Source of the DNA: Halapricum desulfuricans
Lineage (GTDB): Archaea; Halobacteriota; Halobacteria; Halobacteriales; Haloarculaceae
Assembly (NCBI RefSeq): GCF_017094465.1
Contig: NZ_CP064791.1
Location: 930,001-994,000, forward strand
Length of the DNA stretch: 64,000 nt
Direction of reading: 5' to 3'
Position 1 is the first letter of the stretch; each line of letters begins with the position of its first letter. Of this stretch, positions 38,226-47,072 are shown piece after piece. The translations under genes and the position numbers were made by a program. The notes under the pieces are model-generated. The model was not told the origin of the DNA. It saw nothing but the letters and a program-made list of their open reading frames with translations, and did not search any database.

Positions 38226-41081
38226 CTAGCTCGCCCACTCGACCATCTCGGCGTAGGTGTCGTCCGTCGAGAGTGCGGCGGCGTCACCGACGAGCACCAG
38301 CGACTTCTTCGCCCGGGTGAGCGCGACGTTGATCCGCCGGTAGTCCTCGAAGATCGGTCCGTCGAGGTCCCCAGTCGCGACGAAAGAGACCACGATCACC
38401 TCCTTGCTTGAGCCCTGGAAGCGATCGACAGTATCAACGGCCACCGCGTCGGGCACGCGCTGGCCGATCTCGGCGACCTGCGCGCGGTAGGGGGCGATCA
38501 CGCCGATGTCCTCGCGGGCGACGCCGGCGTCGGTGAACGCCTCGACGATCTCGGCGACAGCGTCCGCCTCATCGGGATTAGTGTTCCCCCGTGCCGCCCC
38601 ATCTGGATCGACGAAGGTCACACGATCACGGAGATGGTCGGGAAGCGCCGAGGGCCCAACCCCATCCAGATCGTCCAGCCGCTGGGCCGCGACCTCGCCG
38701 GTGGCCGGGCGGAGTTGCCCGTCGTAGAACGCCCGCGAGGGAAACGCCTGGATACGCTGAGCCATACGGTACTGGCGGTCGAGCAGCACGCCCGCGTCGG
38801 GATGCGTCTCGATCAGTCGCTCGAACAGCGATTCCTGAAGTTCGTTTTCTGCTCGCACGACCGGGGGCAACTGCTGATGGTCACCGATCAGGACGAACCG
38901 CTCGGCGAGGTTCGTCGCCGCGAGCGTCCCCGGCTCGGTGAGTTGGCCCGCCTCGTCGACGACCGCGGCGTCGAACTCCTGTTCGCGGACGATCCGTGAC
39001 CCGCAGGAGGCCGTGGTCGCCGCCACGACCGGCGCGTCCCGAAGTTTGTCTGCCAGTTCGCCCGGATTACCGGACTGTTCGAGCCTGAACCGCTGCATGT
39101 CCTCGCGAACGCCGCTCTCGGTCCCCACGCGGACGATGTCCTCGAATCCCTGCTCGACCAGCGCCGCCATCGCGTTGTCGACGGCCCGGTTGGTGAACGC
39201 CGACAGCAGCACGCGCTCGCCGCGATCGACGAGTTCCCGGACGATCGTCGCCAGCGTGTAGGTCTTGCCCGTCCCGGGCGGACCGTGGACCAGCGCGAAG
39301 TCCTCCGCACCCACCGCCAGCCGGACCGCCTCGTCCTGGGCCGGGTTGTTCCCGATGAACGTCTCTTCGGGACGATCGAACTCGGGATCGCGCCGCCCGA
39401 AGAGGACGTCTTTCGTCGGCTGGGGTTGTTTCAGAACTGCATCGTGCAGCGCCGTCAACAGTCGGTCTGTCGAGAGTTCAGAGGGGTAGATGTCCAGCCG
39501 CCTGAGTTCGACGGGCTCGTCCGCAGTGACGACGACTTCCTGTCCGGTTGCCGACTTGCCGCTCTCGGCGTCGGGCGACGGCCCGCCGAGCCGCTCGACC
39601 CGTGCGAGCTCGGCCTCACCCCGGATGGGGTGGCCGTCACTGGCAAGAACGACATCGCCCTCCCGGATTTTCGAGGTCGCACCCGTTCCCTCCGCGCGCA
39701 GCTCCCAGCGCCCCCCGTCGATTTCTCGTCGCTCCGTGGGTTCGAGATCCACCAGCGCGCGGTCGTCGTCGGCCCGCTCGTGAGCGCCTTGCTCCCAGAG
39801 TTTCGCATATTCGCGGTGGACTTCCCGCCGTTCTTCCTCGATCGCCCTGTAGAACTTCTCGAAGTATTCGCGTTCGGCTCCGGGGATCGGCGACCCGACT
39901 TGCCCCGCTTTCGACTCCTGGTCGAGCCGCCCCGAGACGGCCATACACGTGTCCTGCTCGAAGCAGTACTCGCATTTGGCGTCGGCCTCGTAGCCGGTCG
40001 GGACATCGCTGTCGTACTCCATAGCCGCGATGGCGTTTCGCTCCCGGAGGACGAACTCGAGCAGCCCCGGACCGATCGAGAATTCCTTGGCCGGCGAGAG
40101 ATCACCGCTCTCCTCGCTGCGCTCGACGGCGGCGTTTTTCGTATACAGCAGCGTCCCGGTGTCCGGCGCGGCTGCGAGTGCGGACGGGCTATCGCTTTTG
40201 GCCGCGCCCCCGTCGCCCATCATCTCGGCCGCCGAGGTCTCCTCCGCCGCGCGCTCGCCGAGGATCAACGCGTAGGCGGCAGCCTGGATCTTGTCGTGAA
40301 ATCGGGGCTCGCGCCGGGTGTTCTTGCCCGTTTTCAGTTCGACCGGCATCCCCCGGCGGACTGCGTCGGCCCGTCCTTTGATCCCGTACCGTTCGCTGAT
40401 CAGCGTCATCTCCGAGCGCCACTCGTCCGTTTCAGTGAGTGTCCCTTGCGCGAGCCACCCTTCGATGGCGCTGGCGTGATCCCGGACGTCCTCCGTCACG
40501 TCACCCACGTCCCGCCCCAGCAAGCCGAGTTCCAGTCCGGCGGCCTCGACCTGCTCCTCGACTGCGGTGTCGAGGTCCCGGCCCCGCAGCAGATCGCCGA
40601 ACACCTCGTGGACGATCGTCCCCTTGACGACCGGATAGGCCAGCGGCAGCCCGTCGATCTTGTTGAGATAGTACATCCGGGGGCACTGCACCCACGAGCG
40701 GATGTCGGTCACGTCGACGATGAAGTCGGGTTCGACGACGACCATCGTGTCACTGCCAGTGGTGTACTGCGTCTCACCCTGGTAAGTCCGCTGCTCGGTG
40801 TCGTAGACGGCCAGTTCCATGCCTGCCTGGAGTTGTTCTCCGTTCTCGGTCCAGTCGCCCCACAGCGTCACCATCGTTGGCTCGCCGCGACCGCGGTCGG
40901 GCCGGATCGTGACTTCACAGAGCTCGCGCTCCCCGTACTGTGTGCTGACGGTTTTCGGGCCTTCGACTTCGACGACGACGCCGCGAACGTTCACGAAACG
41001 GGCCAGGTTCGCGTCGGGAAAAACGCTGTCGGTGAGCTGTGGGTCCGGGTGACAATGCGGCAGATTCAATTCACATAACAC
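38226..41081 (-). CDS. OB-fold / Cas4-like nuclease / SF1B helicase (Dna2-like)
   Basis: 951 aa. Residues 20-115 form an OB-fold (FVNVRGVVVEVEGPKTV); about 125-420 a RecB/Cas4-like nuclease with Fe-S cysteines (SWVQCPRMYY and CEYCFEQDTC) and GTIVHEVFGDLL; about 585-951 a Dna2/Upf1-type helicase with HGPPGTGKTYTLA (near 595), VVDEAGQL (near 705), GDHQQLPP and VDTVDRFQGSSKE and a final NVALTRAKKSLVLVGD. Dna2 processes flaps and DNA ends in eukaryotes; this is an archaeal analogue. GTG start at 41081 with an AT-rich TATA region upstream (leaderless). It is not part of a CRISPR locus here. Confidence 0.9.
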   Translation of the reverse strand: MLCELNLPHCHPDPQLTDSVFPDANLARFVNVRGVVVEVEGPKTVSTQYGERELCEVTIRPDRGRGEPTMVTLWGDWTENGEQLQAGMELAVYDTEQRTYQGETQYTTGSDTMVVVEPDFIVDVTDIRSWVQCPRMYYLNKIDGLPLAYPVVKGTIVHEVFGDLLRGRDLDTAVEEQVEAAGLELGLLGRDVGDVTEDVRDHASAIEGWLAQGTLTETDEWRSEMTLISERYGIKGRADAVRRGMPVELKTGKNTRREPRFHDKIQAAAYALILGERAAEETSAAEMMGDGGAAKSDSPSALAAAPDTGTLLYTKNAAVERSEESGDLSPAKEFSIGPGLLEFVLRERNAIAAMEYDSDVPTGYEADAKCEYCFEQDTCMAVSGRLDQESKAGQVGSPIPGAEREYFEKFYRAIEEERREVHREYAKLWEQGAHERADDDRALVDLEPTERREIDGGRWELRAEGTGATSKIREGDVVLASDGHPIRGEAELARVERLGGPSPDAESGKSATGQEVVVTADEPVELRRLDIYPSELSTDRLLTALHDAVLKQPQPTKDVLFGRRDPEFDRPEETFIGNNPAQDEAVRLAVGAEDFALVHGPPGTGKTYTLATIVRELVDRGERVLLSAFTNRAVDNAMAALVEQGFEDIVRVGTESGVREDMQRFRLEQSGNPGELADKLRDAPVVAATTASCGSRIVREQEFDAAVVDEAGQLTEPGTLAATNLAERFVLIGDHQQLPPVVRAENELQESLFERLIETHPDAGVLLDRQYRMAQRIQAFPSRAFYDGQLRPATGEVAAQRLDDLDGVGPSALPDHLRDRVTFVDPDGAARGNTNPDEADAVAEIVEAFTDAGVAREDIGVIAPYRAQVAEIGQRVPDAVAVDTVDRFQGSSKEVIVVSFVATGDLDGPIFEDYRRINVALTRAKKSLVLVGDAAALSTDDTYAEMVEWAS

Positions 41082-41185
41082 TCAAGAAACACATAAAAAT
41101 ATAATAGTATTAGTATAAGACATGAGGATATAGCCGATTTCAATTCCACAATTCGGATATTTCTCGTGTTGAAGTCATAACAGAG

Positions 41186-41205
41186 ATATGGTACGTATAC
41201 CATAT
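41186..41205. promoter_or_regulatory. 20-bp perfect palindrome, probable operator
   Basis: ATATGGTA-CGTA-TACCATAT lies immediately upstream of TATTTAAATA (41207-41216), a TATA box about 22 bases before ATG 41239. It sits in an unusually AT-rich 157-base gap between the divergent helicase and the small ORF/glycosyltransferase unit, so a dimeric regulator could act on either gene. Confidence 0.65.
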
Positions 41206-41238
41206 GTATTTAAATACTAATCTAGCTTATGAATAAGT

Positions 41239-41334
41239 ATGGTTGATGTATACGACTATCGGCCCGACAGCGAGCGGCGTACCGTTGCCAGTGACGACCG
41301 GGCGTCCCCCGTCGGTGAAATCGAGGGTGGCTGA
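41239..41334 (+). CDS. 31-aa leader ORF coupled to the glycosyltransferase
   Basis: ATG 41239 lies where the TATA box at 41207-41216 predicts the transcript start, so this would be the first ORF of a leaderless mRNA. It codes for MVDVYDYRPDSERRTVASDD and 11 further residues, and its stop overlaps the ATG of the glycosyltransferase by one base (TGATG). It may serve to couple ribosomes to the membrane gene, or code for a real micro-protein. No homologue was recognised. Confidence 0.5.
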   Translation: MVDVYDYRPDSERRTVASDDRASPVGEIEGG

Positions 41335-44018
41335 TGTCCGAGTCCCAGACCGCCAGGCTGCACAGCGTTATCTGGTATCTTTCCGTGCTGGTAGCGCTCG
41401 TCGGCCTCGCCAGTGTGAGCACAGGCCGTTTGCTGACCGGGGCAGCTTTCGGTGTGGCTGGCGGGAGTACCCTCGTCGTATTGTCCCTGCTTTCGACGTG
41501 GCAGATTCACCGTGACAAGTTCGGGCACGCCGTCGGCGGCACGCTCGGCATTCTCGCCGTCGCAAGCATCTTCTTCGTGGCTATAGTGGTCAGTGTCGAC
41601 GTTTTCTCGCTCGGTTTCCCGACCGACGTTCGGGTAGTCGCATTTGCGACGGGACTGCAGGCAATGCTTTTCATCCTATCGGTTCGCTCACCGAGTAGTT
41701 CCCCGATCGCACGATGGCTCGCCCCAGTCACTGGCCATATCACAGTGCTTTTTGGCTCCGCCCAGGCGCTTGGATGGGGGCCGTTCACGTCCAGAACGGT
41801 CTTGCTGGCCTACGCAGTCGGCTTTTCGTTGCTTGCCCTGCACGCGTTCTGGATGCGCCAGCGCGCTAACGAGCGTGTCATCCCCCCGCGTCCTGACACC
41901 GATCCACGACGATGGGAGGCGGTACTAATCGTCGCCGTGTTCGTTGCCGTGATCAGCGCTGCGATCGCGGACCTCGTTGTTCGGCCCGGCACTGCCGAAC
42001 TCGCCGTCCGATCCGGTGGGCTGATTCCCGAGAGCGCTGTCGCACAGACGGCGGCCGCGATCGCTGCCGGGGCAGCTGTCGTCGGATTCTCGACGATCGC
42101 CGCTCCACCGTCACCGCCCGGATTTCTCGATGTCCTCACTGGCACTCGCGCAACGGTCGTACAGCACGCTCTCACGCTTATCCTCCTGTTGAACATGCTG
42201 CTCGCCGTCGTGTTGATGGCCGCCCCGTGGGGCTTCTATCCGGTACTGGGTGTGTTCCTCGCGTGGCTTGCTATCGGAGTTTCGGTCGAATACGCGTCCG
42301 TGGTCCACGCCCGCCGCAAGCGGCCAACGACGGCGTCTCCGGCCCCGCCGCTACCCCAGGATCCGTCCATCACCGTGGTCGTAGCCGCTTACAACGATGA
42401 GGCTGTCCTTTCAGAGAGCCTGTCACACAACATTGAGGAGTTGGCTCCGCTCCCATTCGTCGTCGTACCAGCCAGTCGATCTACGGACGACACCGTCGCG
42501 GTCGCAAACGAATTCCAACGGCAGTATCCGGATCGGGTCCGGGCCGTCGAAGGTGTCGGCGATACCAAAGCCGCAGATCTCAACGATGTGTGGGCCTCCA
42601 TCGACACGGAGTTCGCTCTCGTGCTGGATTCGGATGAGATTGTCGACACCGAGTTCGTTGCGCGGGGTCTACACGCCCTCGAGGAGCAGCCCGAGCTAGG
42701 TATCGCGCAAGGGCGGAAGGTATCGGAGGCCCCACGCGAAAGTTCGCTGGCGCTGTTTGGCAGTGTCGAACGCCAGCAAAGTACGTGGCTTGAGCACCGG
42801 TTCATGCACGATGTCTTCGGTGCGGGCCATTTCGCCGGCTCCGCTGCGTTGATCCGACGGGAAGTCCCTTCCTCGGTAGGCGGCTGGTCACCGGCGGTGC
42901 TGACTGAGGACATCGATCTCACAGTTCGCCTCCAACTCCAGACCGACTGGGAGATTGCCTACGACATGGAGATGGTCGCACTGGAATCGACACCCGAGAA
43001 CAGTCGCGAATTGGTGCGCCAGCGCCAGCGGTGGACCCGTGGATGGGCACAGGTCGCCGAACGATACTTGGGAACGATGCTTCGATCTCGGGGTGTGGGA
43101 ACACGACGAACTATCGGGATGTCGTGGCTCCTGTTTGCCGCGGTGAGCGCGCCGCTCGCCACGATATTCCCCACGTTGCTCGTGCTACCGTTCCTCGGAA
43201 TCGGCGGCGGGCTGCCGTTGCTCGCAGCGGTCGTGCTGGCGTTGTATCTGCTCCCTGCTCGCGGGATATCCTTCGGGTACGCAGCACTGCGAGACCCCAC
43301 GATTCCCCTTCCGACCACGCTCGGGAACGCGGTAAAGATCGTCGTCTATGGCTATCTCTGGATCGTGCTCAACTGGATCGTCCAGATCCACAGTCTCTAC
43401 CTCGAAATCGGCGGCTCACCGGGTGTGTGGCACGTGACGCGGAAACAGACAAGGGAAGAGATGCGACGGCAAGCGAGCGTCCATGAGACGACGGTCGTAG
43501 CCGGCACAAATCCCTTCAGCCGCTGGTACAGAACCCGGATCGGTCAGCCGACCACGGACGGTGAGATTCTCGGCTACTGGCTGTATGTGCTCGGCACGAT
43601 ACTGGGTGTTCTCGGTGTCTGGCTGTTGTTCAACAGCCACTCCGCGGGACCCGCTCGTCAGTGGTCGATCGTCCTCGCCTCGGCAAGTCTGGTCCTACTG
43701 ATGGCCGGGCCGGCAATCCGATTGCCGCTTCGACGCAGTAGCACCTTACTCACCTATCTCGGGATGGCGATCTCCGCGGTGGCACTCGTCTGGTTCGTCG
43801 TCGCATACCCCGCTCAGTGGAGTACCGACACGGGTCACCCTACGATCATCGCCCTCTACACGGTTGGTGTGTTCGTCATCGCGATCAGTGCTGCAGTCGT
43901 TCCACTCGTGACCAAAAGTGTCGAACCCGACCAGCCAACGACCACACCCGACGAAACAGTCGGTGCTCAGCAAACGCCTGTCGAAACCACGCCCCGACTC
44001 TCGTCGGACGAGCTCTGA
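41334..44018 (+). CDS. Large processive family 2 glycosyltransferase, multipass membrane
   Basis: 894 aa. About 8-9 helices (residues 10-330) precede a GT2 domain (about 345-590) with AYNDEAVLSESL, the DxD VLDSDEIVD, TEDIDLTVRLQ and the QRQRWTRGW (QxxRW) motif of processive synthases such as cellulose and hyaluronan synthases. A further seven to eight helices follow, to residue 860, then a Thr/Gln-rich tail. Probably makes a secreted polysaccharide or glycolipid. Helices on both sides of the GT2 domain make it longer than typical BcsA-like proteins. Confidence 0.88.
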   Translation: MSESQTARLHSVIWYLSVLVALVGLASVSTGRLLTGAAFGVAGGSTLVVLSLLSTWQIHRDKFGHAVGGTLGILAVASIFFVAIVVSVDVFSLGFPTDVRVVAFATGLQAMLFILSVRSPSSSPIARWLAPVTGHITVLFGSAQALGWGPFTSRTVLLAYAVGFSLLALHAFWMRQRANERVIPPRPDTDPRRWEAVLIVAVFVAVISAAIADLVVRPGTAELAVRSGGLIPESAVAQTAAAIAAGAAVVGFSTIAAPPSPPGFLDVLTGTRATVVQHALTLILLLNMLLAVVLMAAPWGFYPVLGVFLAWLAIGVSVEYASVVHARRKRPTTASPAPPLPQDPSITVVVAAYNDEAVLSESLSHNIEELAPLPFVVVPASRSTDDTVAVANEFQRQYPDRVRAVEGVGDTKAADLNDVWASIDTEFALVLDSDEIVDTEFVARGLHALEEQPELGIAQGRKVSEAPRESSLALFGSVERQQSTWLEHRFMHDVFGAGHFAGSAALIRREVPSSVGGWSPAVLTEDIDLTVRLQLQTDWEIAYDMEMVALESTPENSRELVRQRQRWTRGWAQVAERYLGTMLRSRGVGTRRTIGMSWLLFAAVSAPLATIFPTLLVLPFLGIGGGLPLLAAVVLALYLLPARGISFGYAALRDPTIPLPTTLGNAVKIVVYGYLWIVLNWIVQIHSLYLEIGGSPGVWHVTRKQTREEMRRQASVHETTVVAGTNPFSRWYRTRIGQPTTDGEILGYWLYVLGTILGVLGVWLLFNSHSAGPARQWSIVLASASLVLLMAGPAIRLPLRRSSTLLTYLGMAISAVALVWFVVAYPAQWSTDTGHPTIIALYTVGVFVIAISAAVVPLVTKSVEPDQPTTTPDETVGAQQTPVETTPRLSSDEL

Positions 44019-44054
44019 AAGGCGAGTTTCGGCGCATCTGGTGCGCCTGATGGA

Positions 44055-44582
44055 CTATTCTGTCGGGTGGGTTTGACCGCTCGTCGTATTTGTCTCAACG
44101 AGCGTCGAGGCGTTTTCCAGTCGGACGACAGTCAATTCGCGGTAGGCGCGCCCGTTCGGACAGAAGCCAGCCACGTCGGGATCGACCCCGTACCACTGGA
44201 CGGTCACGCGGTCTTGCTCGGTTAGCTCGAAGCCGATTTCCTCGGCTGTGATCGTCAGCGTGTCCCCGTGCTCGATGGTTCCCTCAGCACCGATCCACTC
44301 GCGGCTTGCAGTGTCGGGACTTTCCCCGTTCCGGACCGAGACGACGACTCGGTCGGTCGTCGCCCCGCCGACCGTCCTGTTGCCGGTGTGGACGACGACC
44401 ACCGCCGACCCGTTCGAGGCGACGGTGAACTCGGCGTCCGGCGCGGTGAGATCCGCGGTGTCCGCACAGGGGCCGCCGGGGGCGAGAAACAGGCCGACAT
44501 AGCCCACCACGACGATCCCGACCAGCAGTACGATCGGCCCGAAGACACCGATCGCCCAGCGACGCCCCTCGATGTCCGACAT
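44055..44582 (-). CDS. Secreted/membrane-anchored protein, unknown
   Basis: 175 aa. A short cytoplasmic start MSDIEGRRW, one membrane anchor (about residues 10-32), then a 140-residue extracellular domain rich in Thr, Val, Glu and Asp with two Cys. The layout resembles archaeal pilin-like surface proteins, but no pilin cleavage motif was found. ATG 44582 was chosen because the longer frame overlaps the divergent gene's promoter. Confidence 0.65.
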   Translation of the reverse strand: MSDIEGRRWAIGVFGPIVLLVGIVVVGYVGLFLAPGGPCADTADLTAPDAEFTVASNGSAVVVVHTGNRTVGGATTDRVVVSVRNGESPDTASREWIGAEGTIEHGDTLTITAEEIGFELTEQDRVTVQWYGVDPDVAGFCPNGRAYRELTVVRLENASTLVETNTTSGQTHPTE

Positions 44583-44706
44583 GCCCGCGTCTCGTCGTCC
44601 GGGGCCCATAGAGATTGCTATCACCGTTCCGATCCGCCCACATTTCGCGTATTGAGTGTTTCGCGGATCGACATCTTCATTCTGAACCGGCCACAACGAC
44701 ACGGGT

Positions 44707-45252
44707 ATGCGCGTTCGCGACTGGCAGGACATTCTCGAGGACGTCGTCGAGAGCGACAGCGACCCCGACCAGTGGCGAGCAGTCGGCGGTGATCGCCGAT
44801 CCGGGATCGGGGAGGATCTCTATCTCGCCCATCCCTCAAGCGGGGTCTATCAGCTCAAAACCTACGCGAAAAATCCCTACGAGGTGCAGGGCGTCGGCGC
44901 GCAGGTCGCACGACGGATCGACGACGAGATCGAGCCGCTGTTCCCCGAAGCGGGAAGCGGTCTGTTCGGCGTTCAGCAACCGATCGAAGACGAAGATGAG
45001 GCCGAACGCAAGGCCAGACACCTGGAGACGGTACTGGAGACCCACGCCGAGGCCCCGACGACCCCGGAGGCGCTGTTTGAAGACGTTATGGACACGCTCG
45101 ACAGTCCAGCTTACGGCCCGATGGAGTTCGACACCTACGACCGCCCCGATCCGATGACCGATCTCACCGACACCTTCGAGGAGGCTGAACAGTTGCTCGA
45201 CGCCGAACTCGAGGATCTCATCGACGAGAACGTGACCCGCGGATTTCACTAA
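44707..45252 (+). CDS. Conserved haloarchaeal acidic protein, unknown function
   Basis: 181 aa, starting MRVRDWQDILEDVVESDSDP. No membrane segment or Cys; highly acidic, with two helical regions in the second half (EEAEQLLDAELEDLIDEN). No domain was recognised. Its stop is followed directly by the solo IS605-type right end. Confidence 0.75.
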   Translation: MRVRDWQDILEDVVESDSDPDQWRAVGGDRRSGIGEDLYLAHPSSGVYQLKTYAKNPYEVQGVGAQVARRIDDEIEPLFPEAGSGLFGVQQPIEDEDEAERKARHLETVLETHAEAPTTPEALFEDVMDTLDSPAYGPMEFDTYDRPDPMTDLTDTFEEAEQLLDAELEDLIDENVTRGFH

Positions 45253-45254
45253 TA

Positions 45255-45345
45255 CGGACTGTCGTACGTCTGTGTTTCCGAATGTGACTGCCGTGTTACG
45301 GCAGTGCGAGGAGAAAGCCCCGCCCTGTAGGACGGGGTGGATAGC
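45255..45345 (+). mobile_element. Solo right end of an IS200/IS605 (tnpB-type) element, degenerate
   Basis: GCGAGGAGAAAGCCCCGCCC-TGTA-GGACGGGG-TGGAT matches the recalled right-end hairpin of haloarchaeal IS1341-type (tnpB) elements. A GCCGT-GTTA-CGGC stem precedes it, and a CCCCCTAGGGG palindrome follows. No tnpB is attached. A simple hairpin terminator for the two converging genes is an alternative reading. Confidence 0.5.
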
Positions 45346-45363
45346 CCCCTAGGGGCCCGTACG

Positions 45364-45756
45364 TTAGTCGGCCGCCAGCGGGTCCGATTCTTTGGCCGGC
45401 AGGTCACGCGTCGCGACGATATCCACGCCGGTTCCACAGACGTCTTCGAAGACCACGTCGCCGAGTTCGATCGGGGCCTCGACCTCGACGGTGGCGAGTT
45501 CCTTGACGGCGGCCTCGAGTTCCCCTTTCGGGATCGGTTCGGCCGTCTTCACTGGCACGTACGGCAACACGCCGCCTTTGACGCGCACCGTCGTGGGCAG
45601 CACTCTGGTCGGATTGCGGTACTCCTCTCTGGCGTAGTCTTCACCCTGGATACAGCCAGCCCCCTCCATCGAGAGGATCTCGCCGTCCTCGACTTCCAGT
45701 TCGATCTCACAGCCGATCGGGCACCTGATACACGTAATTTCGACAGTTTCGGTCAT
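45364..45756 (-). CDS. DUF1667 protein (GlpA-associated redox partner)
   Basis: 130 aa with CIRCPIGCE at residues 10-18 and two more Cys (GAGCIQGE, VCGTG), the DUF1667 cysteine pattern that may bind a cluster or form disulfides. ATG overlaps the stop of the upstream oxidoreductase by 4 bases. Last gene of a 3-gene leftward operon. Confidence 0.88.
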   Translation of the reverse strand: MTETVEITCIRCPIGCEIELEVEDGEILSMEGAGCIQGEDYAREEYRNPTRVLPTTVRVKGGVLPYVPVKTAEPIPKGELEAAVKELATVEVEAPIELGDVVFEDVCGTGVDIVATRDLPAKESDPLAAD

Positions 45757-47072
45757 GCTTCCTCCCGTTGAACGACATCCAGTTCGAGCCGCGGCTCGGG
45801 CAACTCCGCGAGAGTATCGCTGTCGACGTTCAGCGTGACCATCTCGCCGGGTTCGGCCCGCCGTTCGAAGGTCCGGGCCAGCTGCTCGCCGCCCGAGGAG
45901 AGCGTGACGAACACGTCCTCCATCGGCGCGTGGACGCGCATGTACAGCGGGATCTCCTCGCGGTCGGGATCGACCGTCGAGATCCGGTCCGGGACGACGT
46001 AGCGCAGTTTCCCCGTGCTTTCGATCTCGATCGGTTCCTCGCGGGTCTCGACGCGATCCTGCAACGACCGGGCGGCACTGCGACCGGCGATCATGCTCTC
46101 CTCGGTGACCCAGTCGACCACGTCGTGGACGTGCAGGACGTTCCCGCAGGCGTAGATGTCCTCGACGTTGGTCTCGCGCGTCTCGTCGACGATCGGCCCG
46201 CCGGTCACCGAGTGTAACTCGACGCCGGCGTCGACCGACAGTTCGTTCTCGGGGATCAACCCGACCGAGAGCAGTATGGTGTCACACTCGATCTCGTATT
46301 CGGTCCCCGGGATCGGTTCGAAGTCCTCGTCGACCTCTTGGACGGTGACCCCCTCGACGCGGTCGTTCCCGTGGATCTCCGTGATCGTCTGCTGGGTACG
46401 AAGCGGGATGTCGAAGTCCTCCAGACACTGGACGACGTTGCGAGTGATCCCGCCCGTGTAGGGCATGATCTCGAGCACGGCCTCGACCTCGGCACCTTCG
46501 AGGTGCATGTGACGGGCCATGATGAGCCCGACGTCGCCGGAGCCGAGGATGACGGCCTTCTCGCCGGGCAGTTTTCCCTCCATGTTGATCAGCCGCTGGG
46601 CGGTCCCCGCGGTGAAGATGCCGGCCGGCCGCGAGCCGGGGATGTCCAGCGCGTCCCGCGTCCGCTCGCGACAGCCCATCGCGAGGATCACTTTCTCGGC
46701 GTCGATCTCGGTCACGCCGTCCTCGTCGTTGACGGCGTAGACGGTCCGGTCGTGAGTGACCTCAAGCACCATCGTGTCCAGCCGGATATCGACGCCGCGC
46801 TCGGCGACGTTCTCGATGAACTGCTGGGCGTACTCCGGCCCCGTCAGCTCCTCCTCGAAGTACTCCAGCCCGAAGCCGGGGTGGACACACTGCTGGAGGA
46901 TGCCGCCGAGTTCGAAGTCGCGTTCGAGGATCACGATGTCGTCGACACCCTCGTCGTAGGCAGCCTGTGCGGCCCCCAGTCCGGCGGGACCGCCGCCGAC
47001 CACAACCAGGTCGTGTTCTTCTCGACGCATCGCGTCGAGGTCACCGGTAACTGCCTGTCGGCTTTCAGTCAT
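45753..47072 (-). CDS. NAD(P)/FAD-dependent oxidoreductase of the GlpA-like operon
   Basis: 439 aa. FAD-binding VVVGGGPAGLGAAQAA near residue 25, a redox-type CVHPGFG region, and a second NAD-binding block AVILGSGDVGLIMARH near 170, then DIYACGNVLHVHDVVD for the FAD ribityl. This class pairs with type-1-like glycerol-3-phosphate or 2-hydroxyacid dehydrogenases and DUF1667 in Thermotoga-like clusters. It overlaps both neighbours by a few bases. Confidence 0.88.
   Translation of the reverse strand: MTESRQAVTGDLDAMRREEHDLVVVGGGPAGLGAAQAAYDEGVDDIVILERDFELGGILQQCVHPGFGLEYFEEELTGPEYAQQFIENVAERGVDIRLDTMVLEVTHDRTVYAVNDEDGVTEIDAEKVILAMGCRERTRDALDIPGSRPAGIFTAGTAQRLINMEGKLPGEKAVILGSGDVGLIMARHMHLEGAEVEAVLEIMPYTGGITRNVVQCLEDFDIPLRTQQTITEIHGNDRVEGVTVQEVDEDFEPIPGTEYEIECDTILLSVGLIPENELSVDAGVELHSVTGGPIVDETRETNVEDIYACGNVLHVHDVVDWVTEESMIAGRSAARSLQDRVETREEPIEIESTGKLRYVVPDRISTVDPDREEIPLYMRVHAPMEDVFVTLSSGGEQLARTFERRAEPGEMVTLNVDSDTLAELPEPRLELDVVQREEA

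Noticed and set aside
39285-41078. 597-residue rightward open frame
   Set aside because: It is antisense to the Dna2-like helicase; the long opening reflects codon bias.
38226-41081. CRISPR-associated Cas4 locus
   Set aside because: The Cas4-like part is a domain of a helicase fusion; no cas genes or repeats lie nearby.
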